DNA of 64,000 nt from Lentisalinibacter sp037382365 (GCA_037382365.1 JARRPZ010000011.1:1-64000); one strand, 5' to 3'; shown: positions 43,662 to 52,657, counted from the first letter of the stretch. Program-made: numbers and translations. Notes: a model not told the origin generated them from the letters alone.

Positions 43662-44924
43662 TCATACCACAAATTTTTCCGAGAGCTTCTTCTTCACCGG
43701 CACGTTGCGAAGCGCGGCATAGACGGGCAGCCCCTTCGAGTAGGGGGGATAATCCTCGCCGTAGATGAGGGGCGCAAGATAGCGACGGCAGGATGGGGTG
43801 ATGCCGTAGCCGTCCCGGGTGATGAAGCGCTTCGGCAGCTTCTTCTCCCGGTTGGCCACGCGGCCGAGCGGCGCTTTTTCTATCTTCCAGCGGTACGGAC
43901 TGTCGGAGGTACGCTTGATGACCGGGAGCACGGCATCCTCTTCCGCCAGCGCCATCTCGACGGCGGCCCTGCCGACGGCATAGGCCTGCTCGACATCCGT
44001 CGCCGAGGCGATATGACGGGCGGACCGTTGCAGATAGTCGGCGATGGCATAGTGGAACTTGAAGCCGGTCCCGTCCCGCACCATGGTTGCCACCTCGGAA
44101 GCCACGCCGCCGAGCTGCACGTGACCGAATGCGTCCCGGGTGCCGGCGTCGGCCAGGAAACGGCCGTCCTCGTATCGGGCCCCCTCGGAGACCACGATGA
44201 CGCAGTAGCCGTAGTCCTCGACACACTGCTTCACCCGAGCCAGGAACTTCCGTTTGTCGAACGGCACCTCGGGAAAGAGGATGATGTGGGGTGGCTCGTC
44301 CGCCCCCTCACCGGCAAGTCCCGCTGCCGCTGCGATCCAGCCCGCGTGTCGACCCATCACCTCCAGGATGAAGACCTTCGTGGACGTCTCGGCCATGGAC
44401 GCTACGTCCAGGGCCGCCTCGCTGGTCGAGACGGGTACGTACTTGGCCAACGAGCCGAAACCCGGGCAGTTGTCGTTGACCGGCAGCACGTTGTCGACGG
44501 TCTTCGGGATGCCGATACATCTGATCGGGAAGCCCATCTTGTGCCCGATCTGGGACACCTTGTGGGCGGTGTCCATAGAGTCGTTGCCGCCGTTATAGAA
44601 GAAGTAACCGATATTGTGCGCGTCGAACACCTCGATCAGTCGCTCGTATTCGCGCCTGTTCTCCTCCAACCCCTTCAGCTTGTAGCGCGCCGTACCGAAC
44701 GCGCCCCCCGGTGTGTGCTTCAGCTGGGCTATCGCCTTTGCGGTCTCCCGGTTGGTATCGATGAGGTCCTCGGTGAGCGCGCCGATGATGCCGTTGCGCC
44801 CCGCGTAGACGCGGCCGATCCGGTCGCGGTGCTGACGAGCCGTCTCGATGACGCCGCAGGCACTCGCATTGATGACCGCGGTGACACCCCCGGACTGGGC
44901 GTAGAATGCGTTCTTGGCTGTCAT
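43662..44924 (-). CDS. pfp: Pyrophosphate-dependent 6-phosphofructokinase
   Basis: This 420-residue enzyme interconverts fructose 6-phosphate and fructose 1,6-bisphosphate using PPi. It has AQSGGVTAVINAS at the N-terminus, YNGGNDSMDTA with Asp where ATP-dependent enzymes have Gly, and GIPKTVDNVLPVNDNCPGFGS with Lys instead of Gly. These two changes are the accepted markers of PPi specificity. MGRHAGWIAAAAGLA is the sugar-binding segment. The reaction is reversible, so it can serve glycolysis or gluconeogenesis and can make PPi for the neighbouring proton-pumping pyrophosphatase downstream. Such pairing is known from methanotrophs (Methylococcus). It is divergent from adk. Confidence 0.93.
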   Translation of the reverse strand: MTAKNAFYAQSGGVTAVINASACGVIETARQHRDRIGRVYAGRNGIIGALTEDLIDTNRETAKAIAQLKHTPGGAFGTARYKLKGLEENRREYERLIEVFDAHNIGYFFYNGGNDSMDTAHKVSQIGHKMGFPIRCIGIPKTVDNVLPVNDNCPGFGSLAKYVPVSTSEAALDVASMAETSTKVFILEVMGRHAGWIAAAAGLAGEGADEPPHIILFPEVPFDKRKFLARVKQCVEDYGYCVIVVSEGARYEDGRFLADAGTRDAFGHVQLGGVASEVATMVRDGTGFKFHYAIADYLQRSARHIASATDVEQAYAVGRAAVEMALAEEDAVLPVIKRTSDSPYRWKIEKAPLGRVANREKKLPKRFITRDGYGITPSCRRYLAPLIYGEDYPPYSKGLPVYAALRNVPVKKKLSEKFVV

Positions 44925-45005
44925 GGGATCCCTCGCTCGACTTGCACAGATTCGAGGTCAGCGAGCATAGCCAATTTCGCGGCGACCTTCATGCGCGGGC
45001 GCGAA

Positions 45006-45034
45006 TTGACCTGACAAAGGGGAGCGGCTACGGT
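45006..45034 (+). promoter_or_regulatory. Putative sigma70 promoter of adk
   Basis: TTGACC (45006-45011) and TACGGT (45029-45034) are spaced by 17 bases, giving a start near 45041 and a leader of about 40 nt. Confidence 0.55.
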
Positions 45035-45081
45035 TGCGCGGCTCGCCGGCGTATTCCGGTTTATGGCACGGGAGTTCAATC

Positions 45082-45738
45082 ATGCGGATCGTTTTGCTTG
45101 GCGCTCCGGGCTCGGGCAAGGGGACCCAGGCTCAGCGGCTGATGGCCGAGAAGGGCATCCCTCACATATCCACCGGTGACCTGCTCCGTGCAGCGGTGGC
45201 ATCGGGCAGCGAGCTGGGCCGTAAGGCCAAGGCAGCCATGGATGCCGGCGAACTGGTCTCCGACGATCTCGTGCTCGGTATGATCCGCGAGCGGCTTGCT
45301 GCGGCCGACGTCGGTTCCGGATTCATCATGGACGGGTTCCCGCGTAACGAATCCCAGGCCGAGTCGCTCGACGGCCTGCTCGAGGAGATCGGCCAGCCAC
45401 TCGATGCGGCTGTCCTGATGAACGTCGATTTCGAGATACTGATGAAACGCCTGACGGGTCGGCGCACCTGCTCCGTTACGGGCAAAGTGCTCAATATCCA
45501 TTTTTCGCCGAAGGAAGAGATCGACGCCTGCCTGGAGGCCGGCGGTGAGCTGCTGCAGCGGGACGACGATAACGAGAAGACGATCGCCAACCGGCTGCAG
45601 GTCTACCGGAAGCAGACCGAGCCCCTCGTCGAGTACTACCGGGGGCGGGATCTGCTGGAGAGCGTCGATGCCGACGGCACGGTGGAGGCGGTCTACGGAC
45701 GGCTGCTCGCCGCGGTGGAGGACTCTCCGGGCGACTGA
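45082..45738 (+). CDS. adk: Adenylate kinase
   Basis: This 218-residue enzyme balances ATP + AMP with 2 ADP. The P-loop is LLGAPGSGKGTQA at residues 5-17, the AMP-binding part has ISTGDLLRAAV and DGFPRN, and the long-form LID domain (about 122-160) contains RRTCSVTGKVLNIHF. It has few Cys, so no zinc knuckle. The C-terminal RLQVYRKQTEPLVEYY is typical. GGGAG precedes the ATG. It overlaps the convergent rnd gene by 46 bases. It sits beside the PPi enzymes, which also link to the adenylate pool. Confidence 0.97.
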   Translation: MRIVLLGAPGSGKGTQAQRLMAEKGIPHISTGDLLRAAVASGSELGRKAKAAMDAGELVSDDLVLGMIRERLAAADVGSGFIMDGFPRNESQAESLDGLLEEIGQPLDAAVLMNVDFEILMKRLTGRRTCSVTGKVLNIHFSPKEEIDACLEAGGELLQRDDDNEKTIANRLQVYRKQTEPLVEYYRGRDLLESVDADGTVEAVYGRLLAAVEDSPGD

Positions 45739-46820
45739 TCCTCCAGCAGTTCACGCAGCTCGCGGCCGACGATTTCATCGCGCCATCCCGACAGCGCTCT
45801 GAGTACGGCGTCGCCGGCAACCGCCTGACGCAGCTCTTTGCGCGAAGCGAGCAGCTCGGGCTCTATGCCCAGTTCCTCCGCCCTGCCGCGGACGACGTCG
45901 GCCAGTTCCGCCACCAGTGCCTTGTCGGCGGCGGAAGGGGGGCGCCGGCGGACGACCGGCGCTGACGCCGGGTCCCGGATTATCCTGAGGAGGCGGTCGC
46001 CCGCGCGCCGCACGAGTCCGGCGGGCATGTCCCGGATGTCCGCCAGAGCCTGCCGGTCGCCGGGCCGGCGCTGCGCCAGTTCGAGCAGGACGGCGTCCTT
46101 CAGGATCCACTGACGGGGACGATCCGCGCGCAGGGCTTCCTCCTCGCGCCATACCGCCAGTTCCGCGGCGGCGGCGGCGCTCTTCTCGTCCATGCGGGCG
46201 AGACCTCTCAATCGCTGCCATGCCGTGTGCGGCGCCGGCATATACAGTGCGCCATCGAGCAGATCGGCACTGTCCGCACGGGCCCATTCGAGCCGACCCA
46301 GTTCCTCGAGCCGCTCCGTCAGCATATTGCGCATGTCATCGAGGTAGCGCACGTCGTCGGCCGCGTACTCCAGCTGAGCCGTGCTCAGTGGGCGCCGCGA
46401 CCAGTCGGTACGCGTCTGATGCTTGCCGAGATCGACGCCGAGCAATTCCTTCACGAGGGACGCATAGCCGATCTGGGCCGGGAAGCCACACAGGGCCGCG
46501 GCGATCTGGGTGTCGAAGAGTCGACCTGGCAGGCGTCCGGATGTGCCGACCAGGACTTCGAGGTCCTGGCGCGCGGCGTGGAGAGTGAGTTCGACGCGAT
46601 CGAAACAGCGCCACAGCGGCTCGAGATCCATGCCGCTCAGCGGATCGACGCAGGCGATCCACCCGTCCCCCGCGAGCTGCACCAGGCAGAGGCGGGCGTG
46701 ATAGGTGCGTTCGCGGAGGAACTCGGTGTCCGCGGCGAGGTGCGGCAGGCACGACGCCTTTTCGCCCAGCTCCCGCAGGGCAACTTCGTCGTCGATGTAG
46801 ATGGCATCGCTCATGGGCAC
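45693..46820 (-). CDS. rnd: Ribonuclease D
   Basis: This 375-residue 3'-5' exoribonuclease matures tRNA 3' ends. The DEDDy exonuclease domain has LAADTEFLRERTY (Asp-Glu), LTLHAARQDLEVL (Asp), FDTQIAAALCGF and LEYAADDVRYL with the Tyr/Asp pair. An HRDC domain follows (about 205-285: KSAAAAAELAVWREEEALRADRPRQWIL), then a C-terminal helical domain. GTG at 46820 is preferred, with GGAGG 7 bases upstream; ATG at 46814 is the alternative. It overlaps the end of adk by 46 bases and is divergent from the small membrane protein. Confidence 0.93.
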   Translation of the reverse strand: MPMSDAIYIDDEVALRELGEKASCLPHLAADTEFLRERTYHARLCLVQLAGDGWIACVDPLSGMDLEPLWRCFDRVELTLHAARQDLEVLVGTSGRLPGRLFDTQIAAALCGFPAQIGYASLVKELLGVDLGKHQTRTDWSRRPLSTAQLEYAADDVRYLDDMRNMLTERLEELGRLEWARADSADLLDGALYMPAPHTAWQRLRGLARMDEKSAAAAAELAVWREEEALRADRPRQWILKDAVLLELAQRRPGDRQALADIRDMPAGLVRRAGDRLLRIIRDPASAPVVRRRPPSAADKALVAELADVVRGRAEELGIEPELLASRKELRQAVAGDAVLRALSGWRDEIVGRELRELLEDQSPGESSTAASSRP

Positions 46821-46881
46821 TCTTTGCCCTCCGGGAGTATCGTGCGACCATGCGTGTCATGCGAGGATACACTGCCGCGGC

Positions 46882-47382
46882 GTGCTGATACTGCTTCGTA
46901 CACTCACGGGCATCGTGCTGTTGCGGCTCGGTCCGGACGCGCTGCCCCGTTCTGCCTTTCTCACCGGTGTCCTCTTCGCGGTCATGATCGCGGTGAGTTT
47001 CCTGGGTCTGGCTCTCTCCGGTGGCTGGCAGCCCTGGTCTCCCGTGTTCTTCGCGCTGAGTCTCGGGCTGTCCCTCGGCAGCTACATGGTCGCATTGCGG
47101 CTGCGTGGGTTCGGCGGACGCATCCTGCAGACCTTCGCCGCGCTGTTCGGCGCCTCGGCCCTCCTCGGAGTGGCGGAGCTGCCCTTGCTGGCGACGGGCA
47201 CGCTGGAGAGCGAAGCGCAGGGCGGGGCGATCGTGCTGCTCGGGCTCATCGCCTGGTCCATCCTGGTCGACGGACACATCCTCGCCCGTGCCCTGGAGGT
47301 CCCGCTCATCGCCGGCACGCTGCTCGCGCTGGCGGTATTCGGCGCGCAGCTCGTGCTCTACCAGCAATTCCCGTCGGCCTGA
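46882..47382 (+). CDS. Small polytopic membrane protein, unknown function
   Basis: This 166-residue protein is mostly hydrophobic, with four or five probable transmembrane helices (for example FLTGVLFAVMIAVSFLGLAL and IVLLGLIAWSILVDGHIL). I recognise no catalytic motif. The start is taken as GTG 46882; an open frame back to 46801 has no hydrophobic logic and overlaps rnd. Its stop lies two bases before the mpl ATG, so the two are very likely one operon and a cell-envelope link is plausible. Function unknown. Confidence 0.7.
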   Translation: MLILLRTLTGIVLLRLGPDALPRSAFLTGVLFAVMIAVSFLGLALSGGWQPWSPVFFALSLGLSLGSYMVALRLRGFGGRILQTFAALFGASALLGVAELPLLATGTLESEAQGGAIVLLGLIAWSILVDGHILARALEVPLIAGTLLALAVFGAQLVLYQQFPSA

Positions 47383-47384
47383 CC

Positions 47385-48746
47385 ATGCACCTCCACATCG
47401 TCGGAATCTGCGGGACGTTCATGGGCGGCATCGCTGCGCTCGCCAAGGCAGCGGGTCACCGCGTCAGCGGTTGCGACCGGGACGTCTACCCGCCGATGAG
47501 CGAGGAGCTCGAGCGGCTGGGTATCGAGGTCGTTCCGGGCTGGGATCCGGCGCAGCTGCATCCGCGACCGGACATCGTCGTGATCGGCAATGTGATGAGT
47601 CGCGGCAATCCGCTGGTCGAGGCCGTGCTCGAGCAGGGACTCCCCTACACGTCGGGACCGGCGTGGCTGGCCGAGCACGTACTCCGGGGCAGGCGCGTGC
47701 TGGCGGTGGCGGGCACCCACGGCAAGACCACGACGTCGAGCCTGCTGGCCTGGATACTCGAGGCCGCGGGATTCGAGCCCGGATTCCTGATCGGCGGAGT
47801 CCCGCTGGACTTCGCCGTCTCCGCGCGGCTGGGCGGATCGGACCTGTTCGTCGTGGAGGCCGACGAGTACGACACCGCCTTCTTCGACAAGCGCGCGAAG
47901 TTCGTCCACTACCGTCCGCGGATCGCGATCCTCAACAACCTGGAGTATGACCATGCCGACATCTATCCGGACATGGCCGCCATCCGATGGCAATTCCACC
48001 AGCTGATCCGCACGGTGCCGGGCGGGGGCCGATTGCTGATCCGCGCGGGGGACGCCGAGCTGGAAGCGACACTGGCCATGGGCTGCTGGACGCCGGCGGA
48101 GACTTTCGCGGCGGGGCGACCGGCGGACTGGCGGGCGGATTACGGGCAGGACGAAGGGACGATCCGCGTCTCGGGTCCCGGTGACCGGCGCGCCGACTCC
48201 CCCTGGCCGCTGGCGGGAGAACACAATCTCGAGAATACGGTTGCCGCCGTGGCGGCGGCGGCCGCCGTCGGCGTATCCATCGAGCGCGCGCTCGACGCAG
48301 TCGCCCGCTTCCGCGGCGTCCGCCGCAGGCTGGAGCTGACCGCCGAGACGGCCGGCGTGCGAGTCTACGACGACTTTGCCCATCATCCCACCGCCATTGC
48401 GAAAACGCTGGCGGGGGTGCGACGGCGTGAGCCGGAGGCCCGGATCGTCGTCGCCTTCGAGCCCCGATCCAACACGATGAAGCTGGGCGTGCATCGAGAT
48501 ACGCTGGCCGGATCGCTCGCCGTGGCCGACCGGATTCTGGTGCCTGCGCCCGAGGCGTTTGGCTGGGATCTCGCCGCTTCGCTGGCGCCGCTGGGCGATC
48601 GCGTGTCCCTCGTCGGCAACTACGACGAACTCGTGGAGCATCTGCTGCGGGAGGTCGCCGAGGGCGATATCCTGTTGTTCATGAGCAATGGCGGTTTCGG
48701 GGGCGTGCGCGAGCGGGTGACCTCCGCACTGGCGGAAAGAGCCTGA
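47385..48746 (+). CDS. mpl: UDP-MurNAc:L-alanyl-gamma-D-glutamyl-meso-diaminopimelate ligase Mpl
   Basis: This 453-residue Mur-ligase relative re-attaches recycled murein tripeptide to UDP-MurNAc. The start HLHIVGICGTFMGGIAALAK is specific to Mpl rather than MurC. The P-loop is VAGTHGKTTTSSLLAW near 110, followed by VEADEYDTAFFDKRAKFVHY and AILNNLEYDHADIY. The C-terminal domain has GVRRRLE, VYDDFAHHPTAIAKTL and FEPRSNTMK. Together with the lytic transglycosylase elsewhere in this window it belongs to peptidoglycan recycling. Confidence 0.96.
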   Translation: MHLHIVGICGTFMGGIAALAKAAGHRVSGCDRDVYPPMSEELERLGIEVVPGWDPAQLHPRPDIVVIGNVMSRGNPLVEAVLEQGLPYTSGPAWLAEHVLRGRRVLAVAGTHGKTTTSSLLAWILEAAGFEPGFLIGGVPLDFAVSARLGGSDLFVVEADEYDTAFFDKRAKFVHYRPRIAILNNLEYDHADIYPDMAAIRWQFHQLIRTVPGGGRLLIRAGDAELEATLAMGCWTPAETFAAGRPADWRADYGQDEGTIRVSGPGDRRADSPWPLAGEHNLENTVAAVAAAAAVGVSIERALDAVARFRGVRRRLELTAETAGVRVYDDFAHHPTAIAKTLAGVRRREPEARIVVAFEPRSNTMKLGVHRDTLAGSLAVADRILVPAPEAFGWDLAASLAPLGDRVSLVGNYDELVEHLLREVAEGDILLFMSNGGFGGVRERVTSALAERA

Positions 48747-48785
48747 ACGGCACCTGCCGTCCCGGCCGAGCGACGAGTTGCCACG

Positions 48786-49382
48786 ATGACAGACGGAGAC
48801 ATACCGCTCTTCCCGCTGCGCACGGTCCTGTATCCCGACGGTCCGTTGCCCCTGCGCATCTTCGAGACGCGCTATCTCGACATGGTCAGCCGCTGCCTCC
48901 GGGAGGAGAGCGGTTTCGGTGTGGTGCTGATCCGGGAAGGAACGGAGACCGGCGACGCGACTACCTACGCGACCGGCACACTCGCCAGGATCGTGGACTG
49001 GTACCAGGGCAGCGATGGTCTGCTCGGCGTCACGGCGCGAGGCGGCGAGCGATTCCGCCTCGAATCCGTGCGTCAGGCGCCGGACGGGTTGAACCTCGCC
49101 CGGGTCTCGTTCCTCGACCCGGAACCCGCCGTGGCATTGCCCGCCGACTTCCGGCCGATGGTGGATATCCTGCGCGGCGTGCTCGATGACCTCGGACGAC
49201 TTTACGAGGGCCTGGATCGCCGCTACGACGACGCGAGCTGGGTAGGCTACCGGTTTGCGGAGATCCTCCCGATCCCGCCGGATCAGAAGCAGTTCTGCCT
49301 GGAGACCGAGGACGCCCTGCAGCGCCTCGAACTCATCCGGGTCATCCTGCGCGATGCCCGGGAGTCCGAGGGCGAGGATTGA
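48786..49382 (+). CDS. Lon-substrate-binding (LON N-terminal) domain protein
   Basis: This 198-residue protein consists of a single LON N-terminal domain: IPLFPLRTVLYPDGPLPLRIFETRYLDMV at the start, then FGVVLIREG and GTLARIVDWYQ, and a C-terminal helical part (ASWVGYRFAEILPI). No AAA+ or protease domain is present. Stand-alone forms are common in proteobacteria and are thought to bind peptides or proteins; the role is unknown. It follows mpl after 39 bases and its stop is 4 bases from the end of convergent hemL. Confidence 0.9.
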   Translation: MTDGDIPLFPLRTVLYPDGPLPLRIFETRYLDMVSRCLREESGFGVVLIREGTETGDATTYATGTLARIVDWYQGSDGLLGVTARGGERFRLESVRQAPDGLNLARVSFLDPEPAVALPADFRPMVDILRGVLDDLGRLYEGLDRRYDDASWVGYRFAEILPIPPDQKQFCLETEDALQRLELIRVILRDARESEGED

Positions 49383-49386
49383 CCGC

Positions 49387-50661
49387 TCAGTCCGCGATCT
49401 CGGAAAAGGCTTCGGCCGCTTTCTCGATCGTTGCGTCGATCTCCGCGTCGCCGTGGGCGGCGGAGACGAATCCCGCCTCGTACGCCGAAGGAGCGAGATA
49501 GATGCCCCGCTCCAGCATCGCGTGGAAGAAGCGACGGAACCGCGCCACATCGGCGTCTGCGACCTGCCGGTAAGTCCGTACCGGTCCGTCATCGGTGAAC
49601 ACGAAGCCGAACATGCCGCCGAGTGAGCCGGTGGCGAGCGGGACGCCGGCGTCGGCTGCCGCGTGCGCGAGGCCGTCCGCCAGACGGCTAGTGCTGGCGG
49701 TCAGTTTCTCGTAGAAGCCTTCCTCTTCCAGTCCTTCCAGCGTAGCCAGGCCCGCCGCCATCGCCACCGGATTGCCGGAGAGCGTCCCGGCCTGGTACAC
49801 GGGCCCGAGGGGAGCGATGTGCTCCATGATGTCGCGACGGCCGCCGAAAGCCGCCGCCGGCATGCCGCCGCCGATGACCTTGCCGAAGGTCGTGAGATCG
49901 GGTCGGATGCCGAATACCGACTGGGCGCCGCCTCTGGCCACCCGGAAGCCGGTCATCACCTCGTCGAATATCAGGACGGCGCCTGCCGCGCTGCACGCCT
50001 CGCGCAGTGTCTCGAGGAAGCCGGGAACCGGCGGTACGAAGTTCATATTGCCCGCGACCGGCTCGACGATGACGCAGGCGATGCGCTTGCCGTACTCGTC
50101 GAACGCCTCATGCACCTGTTCGGCGTTGTTGAATTCCAGTGTCAGGGTCTGCCTGGCGAGGTCGGCGGGTACGCCCGGCGAGCTCGGCACGCCGAAGGTG
50201 AGTGCGCCGGACCCGGCGCTGATCAGCAGGGAGTCGGAATGGCCGTGGTAGCAGCCTTCGAACTTGATGATCAGGTCGCGGCCGGTGTATCCGCGGGCGA
50301 GACGTATGGCGCTCATCGTGGCCTCGGTACCCGAGCTCACCATGCGGACGAGTTCCATGGAGGGGACGAGTTGCGTGATCTTGCGGGCGATCTCGGTCTC
50401 CAGTACGCACGGCGCGCCGAAGGACAGTCCGTCCTCCGCGGTGCGCTGCACCGCTTCGATCACCCGCGGATGGGCATGGCCGAGGATCATCGGTCCCCAG
50501 GAGCCGACGTAGTCGATGAGCTCGCGCCCGTCCTCCGTCCACACACGGGGGCCTTTCGCCCGCTTGAAGAACAGCGGCTCGCCGCCGACGGCGGCGAAGG
50601 CCCGCACCGGCGAATTCACGCCGCCGGCGATGTATTTGCTCGCTTCGGAAAACAGACTCAT
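49387..50661 (-). CDS. hemL: Glutamate-1-semialdehyde 2,1-aminomutase HemL
   Basis: This 424-residue PLP enzyme makes 5-aminolevulinate, the first dedicated haem precursor in the C5 pathway. It has GGVNSPVRAFAAVGGEP near the start, MVSSGTEATMSAIRLARGYTGR, LIFDEVMTGFRVA, and the PLP-binding Lys near residue 260 in TTFGKVIGGGMPAAAFGG. AGGAGG lies 5 bases before the ATG at 50661; a longer frame to 50811 is not supported. It is divergent from the rubredoxin gene (148-bp gap). Confidence 0.97.
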   Translation of the reverse strand: MSLFSEASKYIAGGVNSPVRAFAAVGGEPLFFKRAKGPRVWTEDGRELIDYVGSWGPMILGHAHPRVIEAVQRTAEDGLSFGAPCVLETEIARKITQLVPSMELVRMVSSGTEATMSAIRLARGYTGRDLIIKFEGCYHGHSDSLLISAGSGALTFGVPSSPGVPADLARQTLTLEFNNAEQVHEAFDEYGKRIACVIVEPVAGNMNFVPPVPGFLETLREACSAAGAVLIFDEVMTGFRVARGGAQSVFGIRPDLTTFGKVIGGGMPAAAFGGRRDIMEHIAPLGPVYQAGTLSGNPVAMAAGLATLEGLEEEGFYEKLTASTSRLADGLAHAAADAGVPLATGSLGGMFGFVFTDDGPVRTYRQVADADVARFRRFFHAMLERGIYLAPSAYEAGFVSAAHGDAEIDATIEKAAEAFSEIAD

Positions 50662-50809
50662 GCTCACCTCCTGTGCTGGGCGCATGCTAACCGAGCCGGC
50701 GTCGGCTTCAAAACCCGGCTGACGCTCCGTATCATGGCCGCTGTTTCCCCGCGTCCCGGCAGGGCAACGGGACGGTGAATTGAGCGGCGACTCGCCGCGG
50801 AAGGTGCTC

Positions 50810-50974
50810 ATGAAGAGCTACATGTGTCTGATCTGCGGCTATATTTATAATGAGGCCGAGGGCGATCCGGAATCCGGGATCCCGCCTGATACGCGCTGGG
50901 AAGACGTTCCTCTGTCCTGGCGCTGCCCTGACTGCGGCGCCGGCAAGGAAGATTTCGAAATGGTGGAGGTCTGA
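50810..50974 (+). CDS. Rubredoxin
   Basis: This 54-residue one-iron electron carrier has the two CxxC knuckles MCLICGYIYNEAEG and CPDCGAGKEDFE, and PPDTRWEDVP between them, full length for the family. GAAGG lies before the ATG at 50810; an in-frame extension to 50780 lacks a site. Possible partners are alkane or fatty-acid hydroxylases, or oxidative-stress reductases; none is adjacent. It is divergent from hemL. Confidence 0.96.
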   Translation: MKSYMCLICGYIYNEAEGDPESGIPPDTRWEDVPLSWRCPDCGAGKEDFEMVEV

Positions 50975-50981
50975 TCGGCCT

Positions 50982-51896
50982 CTAGGGGTCGGGCCGGCGG
51001 TCTGCCTGGACCGCGACCAGGCCCTCTGCGGCGAGGAGTTCCAGCACGCTGTCGGGCCCGACGAGGTGCAGGGCACCGACGATCACCAGATAGTCGCTCT
51101 CGTCCTCGAGCAAACGGGCCAGTCGGGGCGCCCAGCGGCGATTCCGCCCGACGACCAGCGTGTCGTAGAGTTCGGGATAGGCCCTCAGCTCCTCGAGTAA
51201 CACGTCGGCGAGATAGTCGCTGTCGCCGCTCAGCCAGGCGTCTACCGTTTCGCGCATCCCGGCGTCCAGGTGCTGCAACTCCGAAAGGGCCTCCAGCAAC
51301 ATGTCGCTCTGCAGGCTGACGGGCAATTCGTCGAAAAAGGCGAGCTGCTCTTCGAATGTCTCCAGCCCGTCGACCGGCTTGCCGTCCCGCCGCGCCAGGG
51401 CTGCCATGTGGGCGTCCAGGCCGTGCCGCGGATCATAGCCGTGCCGGGCGAGCTGCATCTGGGTCACCGTGAGAGCGGCGTACCAGGGTTCCGTGCGCCG
51501 GAACCGGTCGAGATCGATCCCGGCCTCGGCTGCAGTCGTTCTTGCGCGGGCGAATTTCTCGGGGCCCATCAGGGAAGCCAGTGTCCGACCTTCCGGCGTG
51601 GCGGCGCGGGTGAACATGGCAGTGGCCGCCCTCGCCGAATCGAGCTCGTCCATGTCGAGTTCCATGACCAGGGTTTCGGCCTCCTCGTAGGCTCTCCGCA
51701 TCGGTTCCGGCAGCGGATAGTCCTGCTCGCGCAGGAGATGGATGGAGCCGAGCAGCCAGATCCGATTATCGGCATCTTCGATCAGCCAGAGCGGCAGCCC
51801 GTCGGCGCAGGCTGACGCAGCGAGCAGCGAGATCCCGGAGAGGAGGGCGGCGACGAGGCCCGTCCGCGGTACGCTGGACGTGCGCGCCGCGCTCAT
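50982..51896 (-). CDS. TraB/GumN family protein
   Basis: This 304-residue exported protein has a signal peptide (about 1-31, ending ASACA). The TraB/GumN fold markers are IWLLGSIHLLREQDYPLP (GxxH motif) near residue 49, LVMELDMDEL, and a second IVGALHLVGPDSVLELL near 280; the conserved GxH at each end may bind metal as in related Tiki-like proteases. Function in bacteria is unproven. Its start overlaps the stop of cpdA (ATGA), so translation is coupled. Confidence 0.88.
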   Translation of the reverse strand: MSAARTSSVPRTGLVAALLSGISLLAASACADGLPLWLIEDADNRIWLLGSIHLLREQDYPLPEPMRRAYEEAETLVMELDMDELDSARAATAMFTRAATPEGRTLASLMGPEKFARARTTAAEAGIDLDRFRRTEPWYAALTVTQMQLARHGYDPRHGLDAHMAALARRDGKPVDGLETFEEQLAFFDELPVSLQSDMLLEALSELQHLDAGMRETVDAWLSGDSDYLADVLLEELRAYPELYDTLVVGRNRRWAPRLARLLEDESDYLVIVGALHLVGPDSVLELLAAEGLVAVQADRRPDP

Positions 51897-52657
51897 CCGG
51901 CCAGCGTCCCCTCGAGCCAGCGCAGCCGGGTCTCCAGCGCCCCGTCGTCACGGAGTTCAAGCCAGCGCCACGCCGGCGGCCGGTCGTCGACCGCGAACGT
52001 GTCCTGTCCCGGTCTGAACTGCCGGCAGGTGGAGGGTGTCGCGAGCAGTCGATAGTGGCCGCGACGCTGGTCGAGGGACTGATGCACGTGGCCCCAGACG
52101 AGGCCCCGGACCTGGCTGTGGCGGTCCGCCAGCTGGAGCAGGCGTTCAGGATCTTCGAGGCCGATGCCGTCCAGCCAGCGGCTGCCCACCGGCACCGGCT
52201 GATGGTGCAGGCACACCAGCGTCGGGTGGTCACCGTGTCTGGTGAGGTCATCGTCCAGCGCCGCGAGGCTGTCAGGGTCGAGACGGCCGCCCACCTCGCC
52301 TTCCGCGTGGGTCGAGAGCAGGTGGATCCGCCATCCCGCCGCCCGCACCGTGCCGCAGTACTGGAAGGGAGGCGCGGCCAGCAATTCCGCCATCAGGCGG
52401 GGATCGTCATGGTTGCCGGGCAGGCACCAGACGGGCGCGCCGTAGTGCGACAGCAGAGTGCGGAAGCGCAGGTAGGCACCACGGCTGTCGTCCTGGGCGA
52501 TGTCGCCGGTTACGAGTATGGCCTCGGGGATCGCTTCGGCGCACGCCGCCCGCAGCACCGCAGTCAGAGATTCCGCCGTGTGCACCCCGCGCAGCTGGCC
52601 GTCGGCATCGGCGAACAGATGCGGATCGGTGATATGCAGGATGCGTAATGCGCTCAC
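51893..52657 (-). CDS. cpdA: CpdA-type 3',5'-cyclic-nucleotide phosphodiesterase (class III)
   Basis: This 254-residue calcineurin-like metallophosphoesterase has the ordered metal ligands ITDPHLF (DxH) at about 10-12, LVTGDIAQD (GDxxxD), LPGNHDDP (GNHD), CLHHQPV (H) and WGHVHQ (GHxH), the pattern of the CpdA class that hydrolyses cAMP. Enzymatic substrate is inferred from the family. Its stop overlaps the TraB/GumN start by 4 bases. Confidence 0.88.
   Translation of the reverse strand: MSALRILHITDPHLFADADGQLRGVHTAESLTAVLRAACAEAIPEAILVTGDIAQDDSRGAYLRFRTLLSHYGAPVWCLPGNHDDPRLMAELLAAPPFQYCGTVRAAGWRIHLLSTHAEGEVGGRLDPDSLAALDDDLTRHGDHPTLVCLHHQPVPVGSRWLDGIGLEDPERLLQLADRHSQVRGLVWGHVHQSLDQRRGHYRLLATPSTCRQFRPGQDTFAVDDRPPAWRWLELRDDGALETRLRWLEGTLAG

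Noticed and set aside
47358..49592. 744-codon antisense frame over mpl and the LON-domain gene
   Set aside because: Shadow of two clearly real plus-strand genes; no motif in its translation.
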